Part shown: positions 43,380 to 54,737 of the stretch, piece after piece
Position numbering within the stretch: position 1 is the first letter of the stretch
Layout: every line of letters starts with the position of its first letter
Assembly (NCBI GenBank): GCA_023213315.1
Contig: JAKCPI010005720.1
Span: 62,001-126,000 of the forward strand
Reading direction: 5' to 3'
DNA: 64,000 bases
Source: Euborellia annulipes
Taxonomy: Eukaryota; Arthropoda; Insecta; Dermaptera; Anisolabididae
The notes under the pieces: model-generated
Database searches by the model: none
Seen by the model: the letters and a program-made list of their open reading frames with translations, nothing else
Told to the model about the DNA's origin: nothing
Made by a program: the position numbers and the translations under genes

Positions 43380-43735
43380 TAAAAATATAAATATTGTAAA
43401 ATGTTTCGAATAGTTATTCTGCAGTCGTTTTCAAGTACTTTGCACTTACTCCGACCCAAGGGAACTAACTGTTACGTGCATTTTATATACAACGACTCAG
43501 CACCATCTACTGTCATTCCTATGAAGTTATATACAAATTTTCGCGCCATCTACAGTCATTCCAATGAAGTTAAAAAACGAAGTTGAAAACTACTGCAGAA
43601 TAAGCAGTCGAAACGTTGTACAATATTTATATTTTTAATAAATAATTAATACAAAATGTGGTCTAATATTAAAAACCTCATAATAATAATAATAATAATA
43701 CAATCCACAAAAGCTTTAATAAACATAAATATACC
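43380..43735. mobile_element. Foldback of the GAAACGTTGTAC family
   Basis: Left arm ATTATTTATTAAAAATATAAATATTG ... ATTCTGCAGTCGTTTTCAAGTAC; right arm GAAAACTACTGCAGAATAAGCAGTCGAAACGTTGTAC, TATTTTTAATAAATAATTAATAC, ending ATAATAATAATAATACAATCCACAAAAGCTTTAATAAAC. Same arms and ends as 16790, 59835 and 62545. Confidence 0.75.
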
Positions 43736-43739
43736 TCTT

Positions 43740-45600
43740 CAGACAGAGGTGTTATTCGAGCCGATAACGAGTAATTTTTCATGTGTTTTTATCCAACTAT
43801 TTCGTACATCCCTCCCTACTCGATTCCTATCTACATGCATTGTAAGATGTTGTCACGTCAAAAAATATGGTTTATATTAAGTTGGTTTCCATTTTTATAT
43901 AAAATTATATTCCCTTTAAGAAAGGAAATAATGTATGCCTTATTCTATATTTTATAAAATAAATTAAGTAAAATTTTTAATTTAATTAATTAATTAATAC
44001 GTATTTTCGAAATGTGTCTTTTTTGGCATGAAGAGAATGGATTAGCTCTGATATGATTATCCTTTAATATTGTGAAAATGAAACAAACATAGATGTTTTT
44101 GTTTGTTAGCATTATCAATAAGTCAATTAATGTCAGCTGTAGGCAAATAAATTATCTTTTTTAGCCCACTTGATATGTTGCTTGGCTGATGCATTAATGA
44201 GCCCTGTACTCGTCATGAGTGTTTGGGAGTCATCAAGTTGATGACCCCAAGCCACATCGCCCTTTGAAGCCCATCTGTCTCAATATCCTGGTCTAATGGA
44301 ATAATAATTTGCCAAAAAGCATATAGAATGTCCATAGATTTCAATTTATTATTTATTATTCAATCAAGTTTAATATTATATTAAATGATTTACGAACCGT
44401 CTACCTTAAGGCAGCTTGTTGTCAAAATCGATTGGAACAGAAAACGATTTGTGTGTGGGTATGTGTACTTTTCCTTCTTTTTTTTTGGAAAATATTCATT
44501 CACTTGGGACAAGGCGATGATTTGTGGCCGGAAATGAATTAGCGAGATATATTTTGATGGATTTTAAAAAGAAAAATAGCATCAACTTGTCTTTGGTTAG
44601 GATTCCATTTTTCATATATAATAGAGTGAAATAAAAAAAAAATAAATAAATAAAAATAATATGATGAGTTTGGTTGAAAAGGCATTTGTGATTACAATAA
44701 ATTTGTATCAATAATAACTATTGTTATAAATCTCGTAAATTTTTTTATAACATCGTTAGTTCTTATCATTTTAGTATCTAATAAATAATGAAATGTCTTC
44801 AGAATAAACCGAAAAAAGAAATGCCCCGGGCAGTGAACTCTAAGTAAACCGGAAAGGCTTTTATTTGAATATGTTTCATTTTAAATGTGATCGGATTTTA
44901 TTTAGGGAAAGCTATTCGATTATTTTTGCTAAGAGATGGCGTTAAAAGCGTTCCGATCAGAAAGCTTCTGTTGAACTGTTGGATAGTCAGCTACCTCTGT
45001 TATTAAACTAACTAAAGATATCTCTTACCATTCAAAAGATATAGCCAAAAATCGAAAGAAACTTCAAAAAAAAAAAAAAAAAAATTAAAAAATTTGTTCC
45101 ATTTTTAGATAAATTATAAAGGGCTTAAATAACGGTTGAACAGATTCAAAGTGGGCTCGATTAATAGAAAATTTAATGTAGATTATAAAAAAATAAATCA
45201 CATCTAAGTCATTGATATCTTTTAAAAGATATGGCCATGAATACGAAAAAAATTAATCAGAAAAAATTTTGTATCACACGCCAAGCTGCTAAACATTGTC
45301 GTAGATTACTGCAAAGGGACTCATTTTTTTTTTCAAATTTAATGTAGAATTTGATATTATTTATAATTAATTTAAAAAATGACAATTATGTTTGAGATAT
45401 ATTTTTAAGATAGATATCTTCTGATCTTAAACGAATATCTTCACAAAGTCACCAATCTTAGCTATTCCACGGTATTATTTAATCTTCATACGTGACCTTT
45501 TCAACTCAAATGCAGAACAAGGGCGTTGCTACCGCTATATATCTCTATATATATCCATAGTTCTACCCACTCCCGTTGGATTGCAGAGTAAACATTCTAG
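43740..45600. other. AT-rich spacer, no gene seen
   Basis: A less AT-rich unique stretch at 44165-44300 (TTGATATGTTGCTTGGCTGATG, GACCCCAAGCCACATCGCCC) has no ORF or known RNA. It could be a conserved noncoding element, but that is unsupported. Confidence 0.45.
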
Positions 45601-45603
45601 TTT

Positions 45604-45977
45604 CATGATTTAACTGGAGAAATAAAACAGTAAAAATTTGTCAAAAATCGCCATATATTTGCAAATATTTCGGCCGGTCTAACGCCTGGCCATCTTCAGT
45701 GAAGGATATAGTTATTTGGCGATCCTTCGTCTGGTGTCTTAAACTTTTGCATGAAGAGAGGAGGGTAAGACGAGCATTCAAGTGTTCGTTCTCGTCTTCC
45801 CCTCCTCTCTTCATGCAAAAGTTTAAGACACCAGACGAAGGATCGCCAAATAACTATATTCTTCACTGAAGAAGGCCAGGCATTAGGCCGGCCGAAATAT
45901 TTGCAAATATTTGTAAATATATGGTGTAAGGCGATTCCTGAGAAATTTTTGTTATTTTATCTCCCGTTAAATCATTC
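45604..45977. mobile_element. Foldback with GGCC-stem hammerhead-like arms
   Basis: Arms AATTTGTCAAAAATCGCCATATATTTGC... and ...GCAAATATTTGTAAATATATGG; the centre GGTAAGACGAGCATTC/GAACGAGAACACTTG region is inverted too. Both arms read CTGAAGA-N-GGCC...GGCC-GAAATATTTG: intact CTGANGA and stem II, but GAAAT instead of GAAAC and no GTH site. Confidence 0.7.
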
Positions 45978-46499
45978 TTTGAAACCATCAACAATTCATA
46001 TTTCTAGTTTCATAATTTAACTTGACCAAATTTTTGTTTTTCAAGACTCATGTTCACATGTTTGTATTGATTGCTGTACATCATGTTTTTTAATAATTAA
46101 AGTATGTTTAATTTGATAGGCCATTCAATTTTTCATTTATAGGCAAGGGTCCTTGATCGACCCTTTGTTTGGATTATACTAATTATAATGCTGTTAAGAC
46201 TGCTTTTTTTCCAAACTTACTCTCAGATTTTTTCATTATTAATCTTTTAAAAAATCATCAAATATGATATATTAAAAAAAAAAAAAAATTAACAAACTGT
46301 TATTAAAACATAAAAAAAAGCTTTCGAAAATCAATAGGGCAGCTCTGGCTGGCCAGACGCTACATTAAACTGAATGGGAGTTTGGAAAGCTTTGTTGGCT
46401 GCATTAATCAATGTCATAGGCGACTAATGACATTAAATGACATCGCTAACGAGCGCCATCTACCAGCCGGCAAATTAAAATAGCCAACTCATAATCATC

Positions 46500-46560
46500 A
46501 TAGTATAGTACTGTCCGGTTCCGGGTTCGAACCCCAAGTCTATTTAGTTGACTTTACTAT
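46500..46560 (+). other. tRNA-like remnant
   Basis: ATAGTATAGTACTGTCCGG followed closely by CGGGTTCGAACCCCAAG resembles a tRNA D-arm and T-arm with the anticodon arm deleted. Too short for a functional tRNA; likely a SINE or tRNA pseudogene scrap. Confidence 0.3.
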
Positions 46561-46847
46561 CGACTCGCCTCTCTTTCTCTTATTCTCGAGGGAATCCCCA
46601 ACCGGAAATCCGAGATACTCAGTAAGCCATGCAACTACTCAACCAAAAGGTGTTTCCTTTCTATTTGCAGAAATCTATATATACTGGCGTATAATACCCT
46701 CTCTCACTCTATTCTTTACATTCAACAATAAAAATAAAAATTTTATTAGAATTCTAAAGCATTTTACTTTTTTATATATCTGCCCAAAAGAAAGTGTTTT
46801 ATTTCATCATAATTGATAAATACCAATATCAGAGATACATACATTTT

Positions 46848-47488
46848 TACTTTCTCTTACCTCTATATTTGTTAATATATAGAGAGAGAAAATATTGGTT
46901 TCATGTCAAAAATTCGATGTCGAGATTTTGATGGATATATATGCTTTTTGAGGTCCCCTGAGTCCATAAAAATGGTTTTCGCGACATGGTCTGTCTGTGG
47001 GTGGGTGTGTGTTCAATTTTAAGCATGAAGGGATTGAGCTATGAGGTTGAAATTTTATATTTAAGTTTTATACCCCCCTGGGTCGTGAAAATAAGCTTTT
47101 AAACAAATCCGGCCAAAGAGTACTAATACTTTACTGATGTATTTTTCAGTTTTTTTTTTTATTTTCGATTTTCTCAAAATTCGCTACAACGAATCAATTA
47201 TTTTTTAGATGCTCTTTAAAATGTATATTCTCATTTTGCCATTGAAATATTCTGAAGACCACTTTACTCTTGTACTTCATAGGAAGGATAAGAGAAATGT
47301 TTGCCATGGTAACAAAATATAAATATTTTCCCATACATATAAATTTTATTTTGAATTCTAATATATCGGCGGAAACTAAATGTATGTCGACACGAAAAAT
47401 CTGGTGTGACAAGCACAGACACAAATTTCGATTGCCCAAGGTAAGAGAAAGTTGTGTGCTGTGCGACAGTCACACCAGATTTTTTTGA
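46848..47488 (-). repeat. Family A copy, near full length, reverse
   Basis: TTTTTACTTTCTCTTACCTC at the left, CGATGTCGAGATTTTGATGG, GCGACATGGTCTGTCTGTGGG, AAATTTTATATTTAAG, TGCCATGGTAACAAAATATAAATATT, TGTCGACACGAAAAATCTGG and complete head hairpin to CAGTCACACCAGATTTTTT. Confidence 0.9.
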
Positions 47489-48027
47489 GTATTGTCGGTT
47501 ACTATCGAATTTTCGCCAATTTACTTTATATATAATTTATAAGTTTTATCAGTAAGATGACAAGTTAATTACTGATTCTTCGATCATGAAGGGGTTGAAT
47601 TAAAATTCAAAAGGAAATTTAATTATTTATTCAGTCACAAGCCATAGAAATACGAAAAATGATGAGTTAATGCTGTATGATTTTATGATAACATAATAGA
47701 AAATTAGTAAAATGTTTATGATTTACATAAAGCCTATTCTGGATTATAAGAACAGCTTTTGACATGAATTTATATGCAACACATGCATGTAATAATTTGT
47801 TAATTGTATTCTAAATTTTGTAACATGTGGTCGCTTTATGTTAGAGTATAATAGGACAAGACAAAAGTTATAAAAAATGTTTTTCTATAATCATTATCAT
47901 TATCATCTACATAAACAACAATTAAGTATATTTTTTCTTTTTACATAGGGAAAAGTCTTCAAAATTTTTTACATATGAGACGTTCAGAAGCCAATCCGAT
48001 TAATTCCAATATTTTTTTTCAAATGTA

Positions 48028-48730
48028 CAGTGAGGGACAATATTAAGTCCCACCCTTGTGTCTTCTACTTGTGATTATTTCATTGTTTTTAAAAAAAATA
48101 TTATGAATGAATTCAGGAGATGAAAGAAACAGCATTAACAGCAATTCAGGAAGTTTTTTCTTTTGCAGGTTCTCAGGCAAACAGGTAATAAAGAAGACTT
48201 TATTTTAATTTGAAAATTTTAATGGAATAGACGACCAGTGTGCGCATTGTCCTGGTTTCGGCCACAAAGGACCATCGTCAGGCCTGTGAAAATAACATCA
48301 AATTGTCAACAGGGTACAGATCATAAGTAGAATGTACAATTTTGAAATATAAAGAATTTAAGATTGTGTTGAAAATATTTCAAAATTGTACATTCTACTT
48401 ATGATCTGTACCCTGTTGATAATTTGATGTTATTTTCACAGGCCTGACGATGGTCCTTTGTGGCCAAAACCAGGACAATGCGCACACTGGTCGTCTATTC
48501 CATTAAAATTTTCAAATTAAAATAAAGTCTTCTTTATTACCTGTTTGCCTGAGAACCTGCAAAAAGAAAAAACTTCCTGAATTGCTGTTAAAAAATATTA
48601 TATATTTTCTAATGGAAACTTTTTCAAACCTAGAAAATTTCCAATAAAGGTTTTCATTTTCTTTTATAAAAACAACTTGTGATTAACAAGTAGAAAACGC
48701 ACTGGTGGGACTTAATATTGTCCCTCACTG
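48028..48730. mobile_element. TA-flanked MITE (mariner-type target) with nested palindrome
   Basis: TA (48026-48027) | CAGTGAGGGACAATATTAAG ... CTTAATATTGTCCCTCACTG | TA (48731-48732). TIR is over 25 bp, continuing into TCCCACC/GGTGGGA. A related, uninterrupted copy (209 bp) is at 56459-56667. The extra length here is the TTAA-flanked palindrome 48139-48587. Confidence 0.85.
48139..48587. mobile_element. TTAA-flanked 449-bp palindrome nested in the MITE
   Basis: Flanked by TTAA (48135-48138, 48588-48591). Arms CAGCAATTCAGGAAGTTTTTTC ... and ... AAAAAACTTCCTGAATTGCTG extend about 210 bp with few mismatches. Each arm contains a CCTGACGATGGTCCTTTGTGGCC[G/A]AAACCAGGAC unit, hammerhead-like CTGACGA and GGTC/GGCC stem but no GTH cleavage site. 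TTAA is itself palindromic, so a true target duplication cannot be told from a longer arm. Confidence 0.75.
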
Positions 48731-49015
48731 TACATAAACACGTGTCTGAGTTCATAAAAGTAAATATTTTTCAGTGCCAAATACGACTAACTATCTAGTT
48801 TGATAGTTTGCCACTAGAATGCGCTATCTGCCTTGGCAACTGATCGTTTCACCACTTCTTTCAGTGGCCAATGTGATAAACTCCATATCTTCACACAGCT
48901 GATGTTTATGTTCGTGCAAGGTTCTATTTTTGCTAGTTATATTGTTATTGTAAGATTGTTATTGTTATGTTTTTATGATGTTTACTATTGTGTTACAATC
49001 AACAAGTACCCTAAA

Positions 49016-49845
49016 ATGACTGAAGAAAGTTGTGAAAGTGACATTTTTAGAGACAACACGGATTCTAATCCGGACTTCATTCCAGGTTCGGATTCAAGCC
49101 TAGATAAAATACTGATACTTTAATAGATGAAAGCAGTGATTCTGATCTTTCTGATGTTGAGGTTAGGTTTAGCCCGGAGGATAGGCCTAACCCGGGGGGA
49201 CAGGCCTAGCCCAGAGCCTGTAAGGGGCCGTAAACGTAAAAGAAACCCAGATAAATGGAAAAGGGCACGTCAAAGGACAAATAGATTTCTGGTAAAGAGT
49301 ATAAAACAACAGTTCGTACTATTGCCGAAAAAGTATTCAGAGATAAACTCTGTAATTGTTCTATAAAGTGTAATGAAGAAGTAACAACTGATTAGAGACA
49401 AACTCTTTTCCAATAATTCTATAAATTAAATAATCATAATGAGCAAAACATATTTCTCAATGGTTGTATCAAATCAAGCAGTGTTAAAAGACATCGATCT
49501 ACAAATCAATCGAAACCACCAAGAAGCCATAGCGAAGAAGGATAATGTTCAAGTTTGTAAAAAATATTTTTGAGAAACCTTTCAAGTTTCCGATGACCGA
49601 ATTCACAGTTGTAGTATTAAAGATGATGTCACCTGTATTAAAGATAAAAGGGGAAGTTTAACCCCAGGAAATAAGGTTGACATAACAGATGCTGTTAAGC
49701 ACATAAAATCATTTCCGGCACACTATAGTCACTATACCAGGACACACAACCCCCATAGAAAATATTTGAGCCCTGAACCTTACTATCAAGAAAATGTATG
49801 ATTTATATGTCCAGTGGTGTGATGAAAACCAAAAATATCCTAGCT
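49016..49845 (+). pseudogene. Degenerate copy of a multi-copy insect-type protein (TE-like distribution)
   Basis: Begins MTEESCESDIFRDN at 49016-49018. Pieces recognisable in shifting frames are DTDSNPDFIPGSDSS, GRKRKRNPDKWKR (49211-49265), CNCSIKCNEEV, RQTLF, EQNIFLNGCIKSSS, NVQVCKKYF, FQVSDDRIHSC, IKDKRGSL, AVKHIKSFPAHYSHYTR (49690-49745), RKYLSP and KKMYDLYVQWCDEN. This order matches a family in many arthropods (RKRNPxxWKR; CxxKC; KxFFxxTLxIS; DKRG; HIxSFPxxxSHYxR; YLSPxLxxxxMYxxY) whose full-length members continue into a probable RNase H-like domain. Several frameshifts and in-frame stops show it is dead. I recall the family but cannot name it firmly. Confidence 0.75.
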
Positions 49846-50795
49846 AGTGTACCTGACCCCCTAATGCGCTCCAGGATACGGTTCCACAACCTCACAGACG
49901 GTCCACGGGGACTCGGAATATAAACTTCACGCAGGAGTATAGGGAAAGCTGACCTGCTCAGGCTGCAATCTAGTTACTTCATAGAGCAATAGCGCTCAAT
50001 TATGGGCGCTTCAAACGCATCCAAAGTTTGGAACTGTTTTATTATTAAAAAATTAATTAAAAAAAAATACATATAGATATTTTTTATTTTCATCGTAGAA
50101 TTATTAGAGCAAAATCAAAAAAATTCATAAAGTTCTTCATTGATTTCACAATCATTATTATTTAATATTAGACTATATTAAAGTTCAATGCCTTCTCAAC
50201 AAAATTCGCCTTTTAATCTATTGTCTTTAAGCGACATATTTTAATCCTCAAATTTCTTTACTCTTATCGATAAATTTTAGTTTTCATTATTTAAATTTGT
50301 CTACCATGAATCCGAAAGATTTGTTTGGTCCTTTCATTTTTGAATTATGGCATACCATAAAAAAGACTGTGCTGTGTAACTAACCATGACAATAATTTAA
50401 ACACCATAGAGAAGATTAAAAAAATTGATCGTTTTATAAAAAATTATAGTCTTTTGCTCTTCTCTCTTTGGAAAAGGCTCATAAAAATCCATCCGCCATT
50501 TCGGTGCAAAATGACCTTTTATAAATATTCATTGAACGCTTTTATATTTGAGAAAGAAAAAAAAATAAAGGGATAAAATCAAGAAAGTTATAAAAAAATC
50601 CTTTTTTTTATACTCTTCTAATTTTTATCAATTTGAAAGCATGTGTATTATTAAAAAAATTTTAATTACTAACCATCTTTCATTAATGAAAAAAATTTTA
50701 TGTGTGGAGAGAGAGAAAAAAAATAAAAAGAGATTAATAATATGTTGGCGTTGTAAGATTTAATATACTGTAGATTAATTAATTATTTTAAGATA
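49846..50795. other. Spacer after the pseudogene
   Basis: 49850-50030 is GC-richer (ATGCGCTCCAGGATACGG, CAGACGGTCCACGGGGACTCG, GACCTGCTCAGGCTGCAATC). A reading RFHNLTDGPRGLGI is open for a few codons and could be another retroelement scrap. The rest is AT-rich. Confidence 0.4.
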
Positions 50796-50800
50796 ACACA

Positions 50801-50897
50801 TTTGCGAGATGAGTTTGTGTTTGATTCGGCAAAAATTTTCCCCCCTGGAGTCGAACCAGGCCCTTCACGCTTTCTCGGAATACCTCCAATAAACACA
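50801..50897 (-). mobile_element. SINE-2 fragment
   Basis: TTGCGAGATGAGTTTGTGTTTGATT, AAAATTTTCCCCCCTGGAGTCGAACCAGGCCC, CACGCTTTC, CCAATAAACAC; B-box read on the minus strand. Confidence 0.7.
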
Positions 50898-51145
50898 AAA
50901 CTTAGTTAATTCGTAGACATTTTTGGAAAGTTGTGCGGAACAACCAGGGGCCCCGAAACGAATTTGAATCAGGGAGTGGGGCAACCTCCTTTCAAAAAAA
51001 TAAAAATAAAAAATTTTAAAAATATTTATTTCTTTCAAATACTATAAAACAAATCAACTAAATAGCCTAAAAAAATTTTTGAAAAAATCACTAGCAAATT
51101 TTTAAAAATTTTAATTTAATAAAATAAAATTAGTAGATTTGTTTT

Positions 51146-52097
51146 GGGGTCGTCCACATATATGTAACGGGTTAGGAGGGAGGGGAGGGATCTGGCCAAA
51201 ACGTTACTCATTGTGACATGGGGGACCCGGGGGATTCTAAGTGTGACATAACAATTCAAAATTGAATTTATAAAAATCTGGTGTGATGGCGCACAGCACA
51301 CAACTTTGTCTTACCTTCGGTAATCGAAAGTTGTGTTCTGTGCTTGTCACACCAAATTTTTTGTGTCGACATGTATTTAGTTTCGGACAGTAGGGTACAA
51401 TTCGAATTCAAGATGTAAAATTTATAAGTATGGCAAAATATTTATATTTTGTTACCATGGCAACCATTTCTCCTATCTTTTCTATGGAGTACAAGAGTAA
51501 AGTGGTCTTCAGAAGATTTCAATCACAAAATGAGAATATACATTTTATTGAGAGATCTAAAAAATAATTGATTTTTGAATTAAAAAAAAATCGTTGGAGC
51601 AAATTTAGAGAAAATCGAAAAAAACTGAAAAAGTGCATCAGTAAAGTACTAGTACTCTTTGGCCGATTTTGTTCAAAAGCTTCGTGTCACGTCTCAGGGG
51701 GGTGCCTAACTTAAATATAAAATTTCAACCTCCTAGCTCTTTTCGTTCTTGAGATATTTTGTTCACAGACAGACACACAGACACACAGAAAACAGACACA
51801 CAGACAGACCATGTCGCGAAAACCACTTTTTTGGATTCAGGGGACCTCAAAACGTGAAGATCCATCAAAATCTCGACATCGAATTTTTGACATGAATCCA
51901 ATACTTTCTCTCTATATATATATTACATATATACATAGGTAAGAGAAAGTAAAAAAAAGGTAGAATAATATGAATTTTGTATGAGAAATTTTATCCCGGG
52001 GAAGGGGGGTAGTTCTATGTTGTGACATAATATTTGTAGGGGGTTTGTTTGTATGTGTAACTGTGACAAAGACGTTACGCAATATGTGAACGACCCC
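51146..52097. mobile_element. MITE with GGGGTCGTCCACATAT termini, hosting a family A copy
   Basis: Left GGGGTCGTCCACATATATGTAACG, right CGTTACGCAATATGTGAACGACCCC: an imperfect TIR of the widespread GGGGTCGTTCACATATTACGTAACG type. Family A (51266-51955) is inserted in its centre, so family A transposed after this MITE. No clean target duplication. Confidence 0.75.
51266..51955 (+). repeat. Family A copy, full length, nested in a MITE
   Basis: Because it sits in a MITE with both ends known, its boundaries are informative: start (A)nTCTGGTGTGATGGCGCACAG, end ATACATAGGTAAGAGAAAGTAAAA. It carries all internal blocks and the CAGACAGACACACAG microsatellite. Confidence 0.9.
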
Positions 52098-52141
52098 TTT
52101 ATACTATTTGAAGGTAATAAATATTTTTAATTTTTTTTTAT

Positions 52142-52381
52142 GCCCGGGAGCCGTGGCTCAGTGAGAAGACATTAGCTTCTCGCACCGGAGTCCCGGGTTC
52201 GCTTCCCGTCCCAAGCGAAGAAAATTTATTTCATTTGATTTGACTACAAATCATTTGAAATAAATAGGGATGGGTTAACAGCCCTTTCCCCAAAAATTTT
52301 TTGAAAATTTTCCCTAAATAAAAAAAACCTGGGTCTAAATGGCCTTAGATGCCGAAAAAAGACCTTAAAAAAAAAAAAAAA
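52142..52381 (+). mobile_element. tRNA-derived SINE-1 copy
   Basis: CCCGGGAGCCGTGGCTCAGTGAG (A-box region), GTCCCGGGTTCGCTTCCCG (B-box), ATTTATTTCATTTGATTTGAC, GGTCTAAATGGCCTTAGATGCCG and a 14+ A tail. About 50 bp of extra sequence (TTAACAGCCCTTTCCCC...) sits before the AAATGGCC block. Confidence 0.85.
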
Positions 52382-53165
52382 CTTTTTATTTTTATTTTTT
52401 TGAAAGGATGAAGTCTCAAGTTTTCATGTTATCTAAATTTCATTATTTTAATTCGATATAAAATGTTTTTAGAAATTAGAAATACAAAAGTGTCTATATA
52501 AAATATTTTGGAAAAAAATTAATTTCTTACTCTTAATTTTTTTTTTTAATTTAAAAAATTTTATTTTTATAAATGTATCATTTTTAAAAATAAGTGAAAT
52601 TAAAGAAGACATATTGCCCCCTCCTATAGGATGCCAGGGGGAACAATGTACTATTGCCCCCCCCCCCCCAGTTCCGGCGTCTATAGGAACACCAGTGTGA
52701 ATATTGCTGCTCTAAGTTTAGGCGAAAATTAAGACGCATGTGAGGCGACACGCTCTTTTATAACCAACGAAAATTAATAGGATAGAATAAATTGTAACAA
52801 GACATTATACGGCGCAGCTACATTAATTACAAAAGAACGTGCTGTCATATGTCGTTTCTCAGGCATCATACGTGTCACAATATGCGCCATGCCTGAGAAG
52901 GAAAATGACTGCTTCAATATCTCTCTATACCTCGCTGGAATTCCGAAAGGGTAGATTTTTCTGGCGGGTAGTGGCAAGATTGGTTATTTCATCTATCCTT
53001 TCTATGGCTGTCTTTTCTTCATCAGATGAGCGTTTTCATCTTTCTCTTGCAGCAGATTTATAATAATAAAAAGAATAATTAGAATAAAACGCATTACTAC
53101 AATCATTTACTAATGATATTAACAAATACAGAATTAGAGCTGTTTCAGCAGGTGCGGATTCAGAG
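52382..53165. other. AT-rich spacer; weak ORF pair at 52774-53063
   Basis: Overlapping short ORFs on both strands (52774-52977 -, 52839-53063 +) lie in sequence less AT-rich than its surroundings. A reverse frame reads EKTAIERIDEITNLATTRQ before stops, possibly an old coding scrap. No domain recognised. Confidence 0.35.
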
Positions 53166-53167
53166 GA

Positions 53168-53712
53168 CAATTTTTACTTTCTCTTACCTATATATGTTAA
53201 TATATAGAGAGAAAGTATTGGATTCATGTCAAAAATTCGATGTCGAAATTATGATGGATATACATTTTTTGAGATTATTTAAGGCGTGAAAATAAATCTT
53301 TGACTAAAATAGGCCGAAGAGTACTATTACTTTACTGATGTACTTTCTCAATTTATTTCGATTTTCTCAAAATCCGCTCTAACGATTTTAATTAAAATTT
53401 AAAAATCAATTATTTTTTTGATACTCTTTAAAATGTATATTCTTATTTTACCCTCAAAATTGTATGAAGCACACTTTACTCTTGTGCTTCATATGAAAGA
53501 TAGGAGAAATGGTTGCCATGGTAACAAAATATAAATATTTGTCTTATGTTTATAAATTTGACATCTTGTATTCTATCTAATTTAGAGCTTACTGTCGGAA
53601 ACTAAATATATGTCCACACAAAAAATCTGTTGTGACAATCACAGAACAAAACTTTCTCTTAGCAAAGGTAAGAGAAAGTTGAGTGCTGTGCGACCAGTCA
53701 CGCCAGATTCTT
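53168..53712 (-). repeat. Family A copy, reverse, microsatellite region deleted
   Basis: TTTTTACTTTCTCTTACCTATATATG, ATTCGATGTCGAAATTATGATGG, TTTACTGATGTACTTTCTC, GGTTGCCATGGTAACAAAATATAAATATT, TGTCCACACAAAAAATCTG and hairpin to AGTCACGCCAGATTC. The CA/GACA block and CATGTCGCG segment are absent. Confidence 0.85.
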
Positions 53713-54735
53713 TTTGGAAACACTTTTAGCAAAGCATATTTTCAATATTTTGGAAAATGAAAAAAAAAAATATTAAAATTTAAAAATACAATAATCTTAA
53801 GGTTGTTCGGACATTAAACTTCTTGATTAAAGCTAATTTTTTAATATGTTATTAATCACTATCAAATACGTATAAAATAAAATTTTGAAGAGATCTGACC
53901 AGGGTTATCGTGTAATTAATTTTAAAAAATTGAAATTTAACATGTAGCCTATGGGGAATAACGACGAAACACACATATCGAATTATATAGCACCTCTGCA
54001 ATAGATACAAAAACAAAAAAACTTACATTTATTAATTCACTTCGAGGAATATGTTAAAAATAAAATCAAAGTTTCTGACCCTTTAAAGATATTTTAACAA
54101 GAAAGTCAAAAAATTCTCCAAAATGACAGTCGCTAATATTTAAAAATAATGAATTCTCGAGAGTCAGACCAGCCTGGCAACGTCGAAACATAAGTGTCTT
54201 ATCTCTATGTCAGATACATTTTTTCAATTTTACAATATTTTCTCGCAAATCGTCCATTGTGTTAAACTGATTTGCATTAAACATTGTAATATATTAAATA
54301 AAATAAAATTTAAGGCGTTTATGATTTAAAATAGATAGTTGATGAATGCAATGTTGCCAGTTCTATATTACGTGAAAAGCTGCTCAAGTCGAAAGTCATT
54401 CATTTATTATTTTTGGTAATTAAATTATTAACTTAATCAATTATAAACTATGATAGGTCACGACTAAATTATAATAAGGAATTTTGGCATTCAAATTTTA
54501 ATTTTATTTAAAAAAATTTAGATTCTATTATGACTTACGATGTACTCCGAACAACCTTAAATTTGTCATAAAAATTTTTTTTCGAAAATTTCGGATAAAA
54601 AAAGCTAATTTTTTTGTCAAAGAAAAATAATTACATACAAAATACTTCCTTCTCCTCAGTCCAATCTCAATAAACCAGCTGTCCCCCTCTATATAGGGTA
54701 AGAGAAAGTAAAAAAATGAATAAAGACAAAGAAAA
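53713..54735. other. AT-rich spacer, no gene seen
   Basis: Nothing supported; ends with an isolated TATATAGGGTAAGAGAAAGTAAAAAA family A tail scrap at 54690-54716. Confidence 0.5.
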
Positions 54736-54737
54736 GA

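Noticed and set aside
46500..46560. Functional tRNA gene
   Set aside because: D-arm and T-arm-like pieces are adjacent with no anticodon arm and no acceptor stem.
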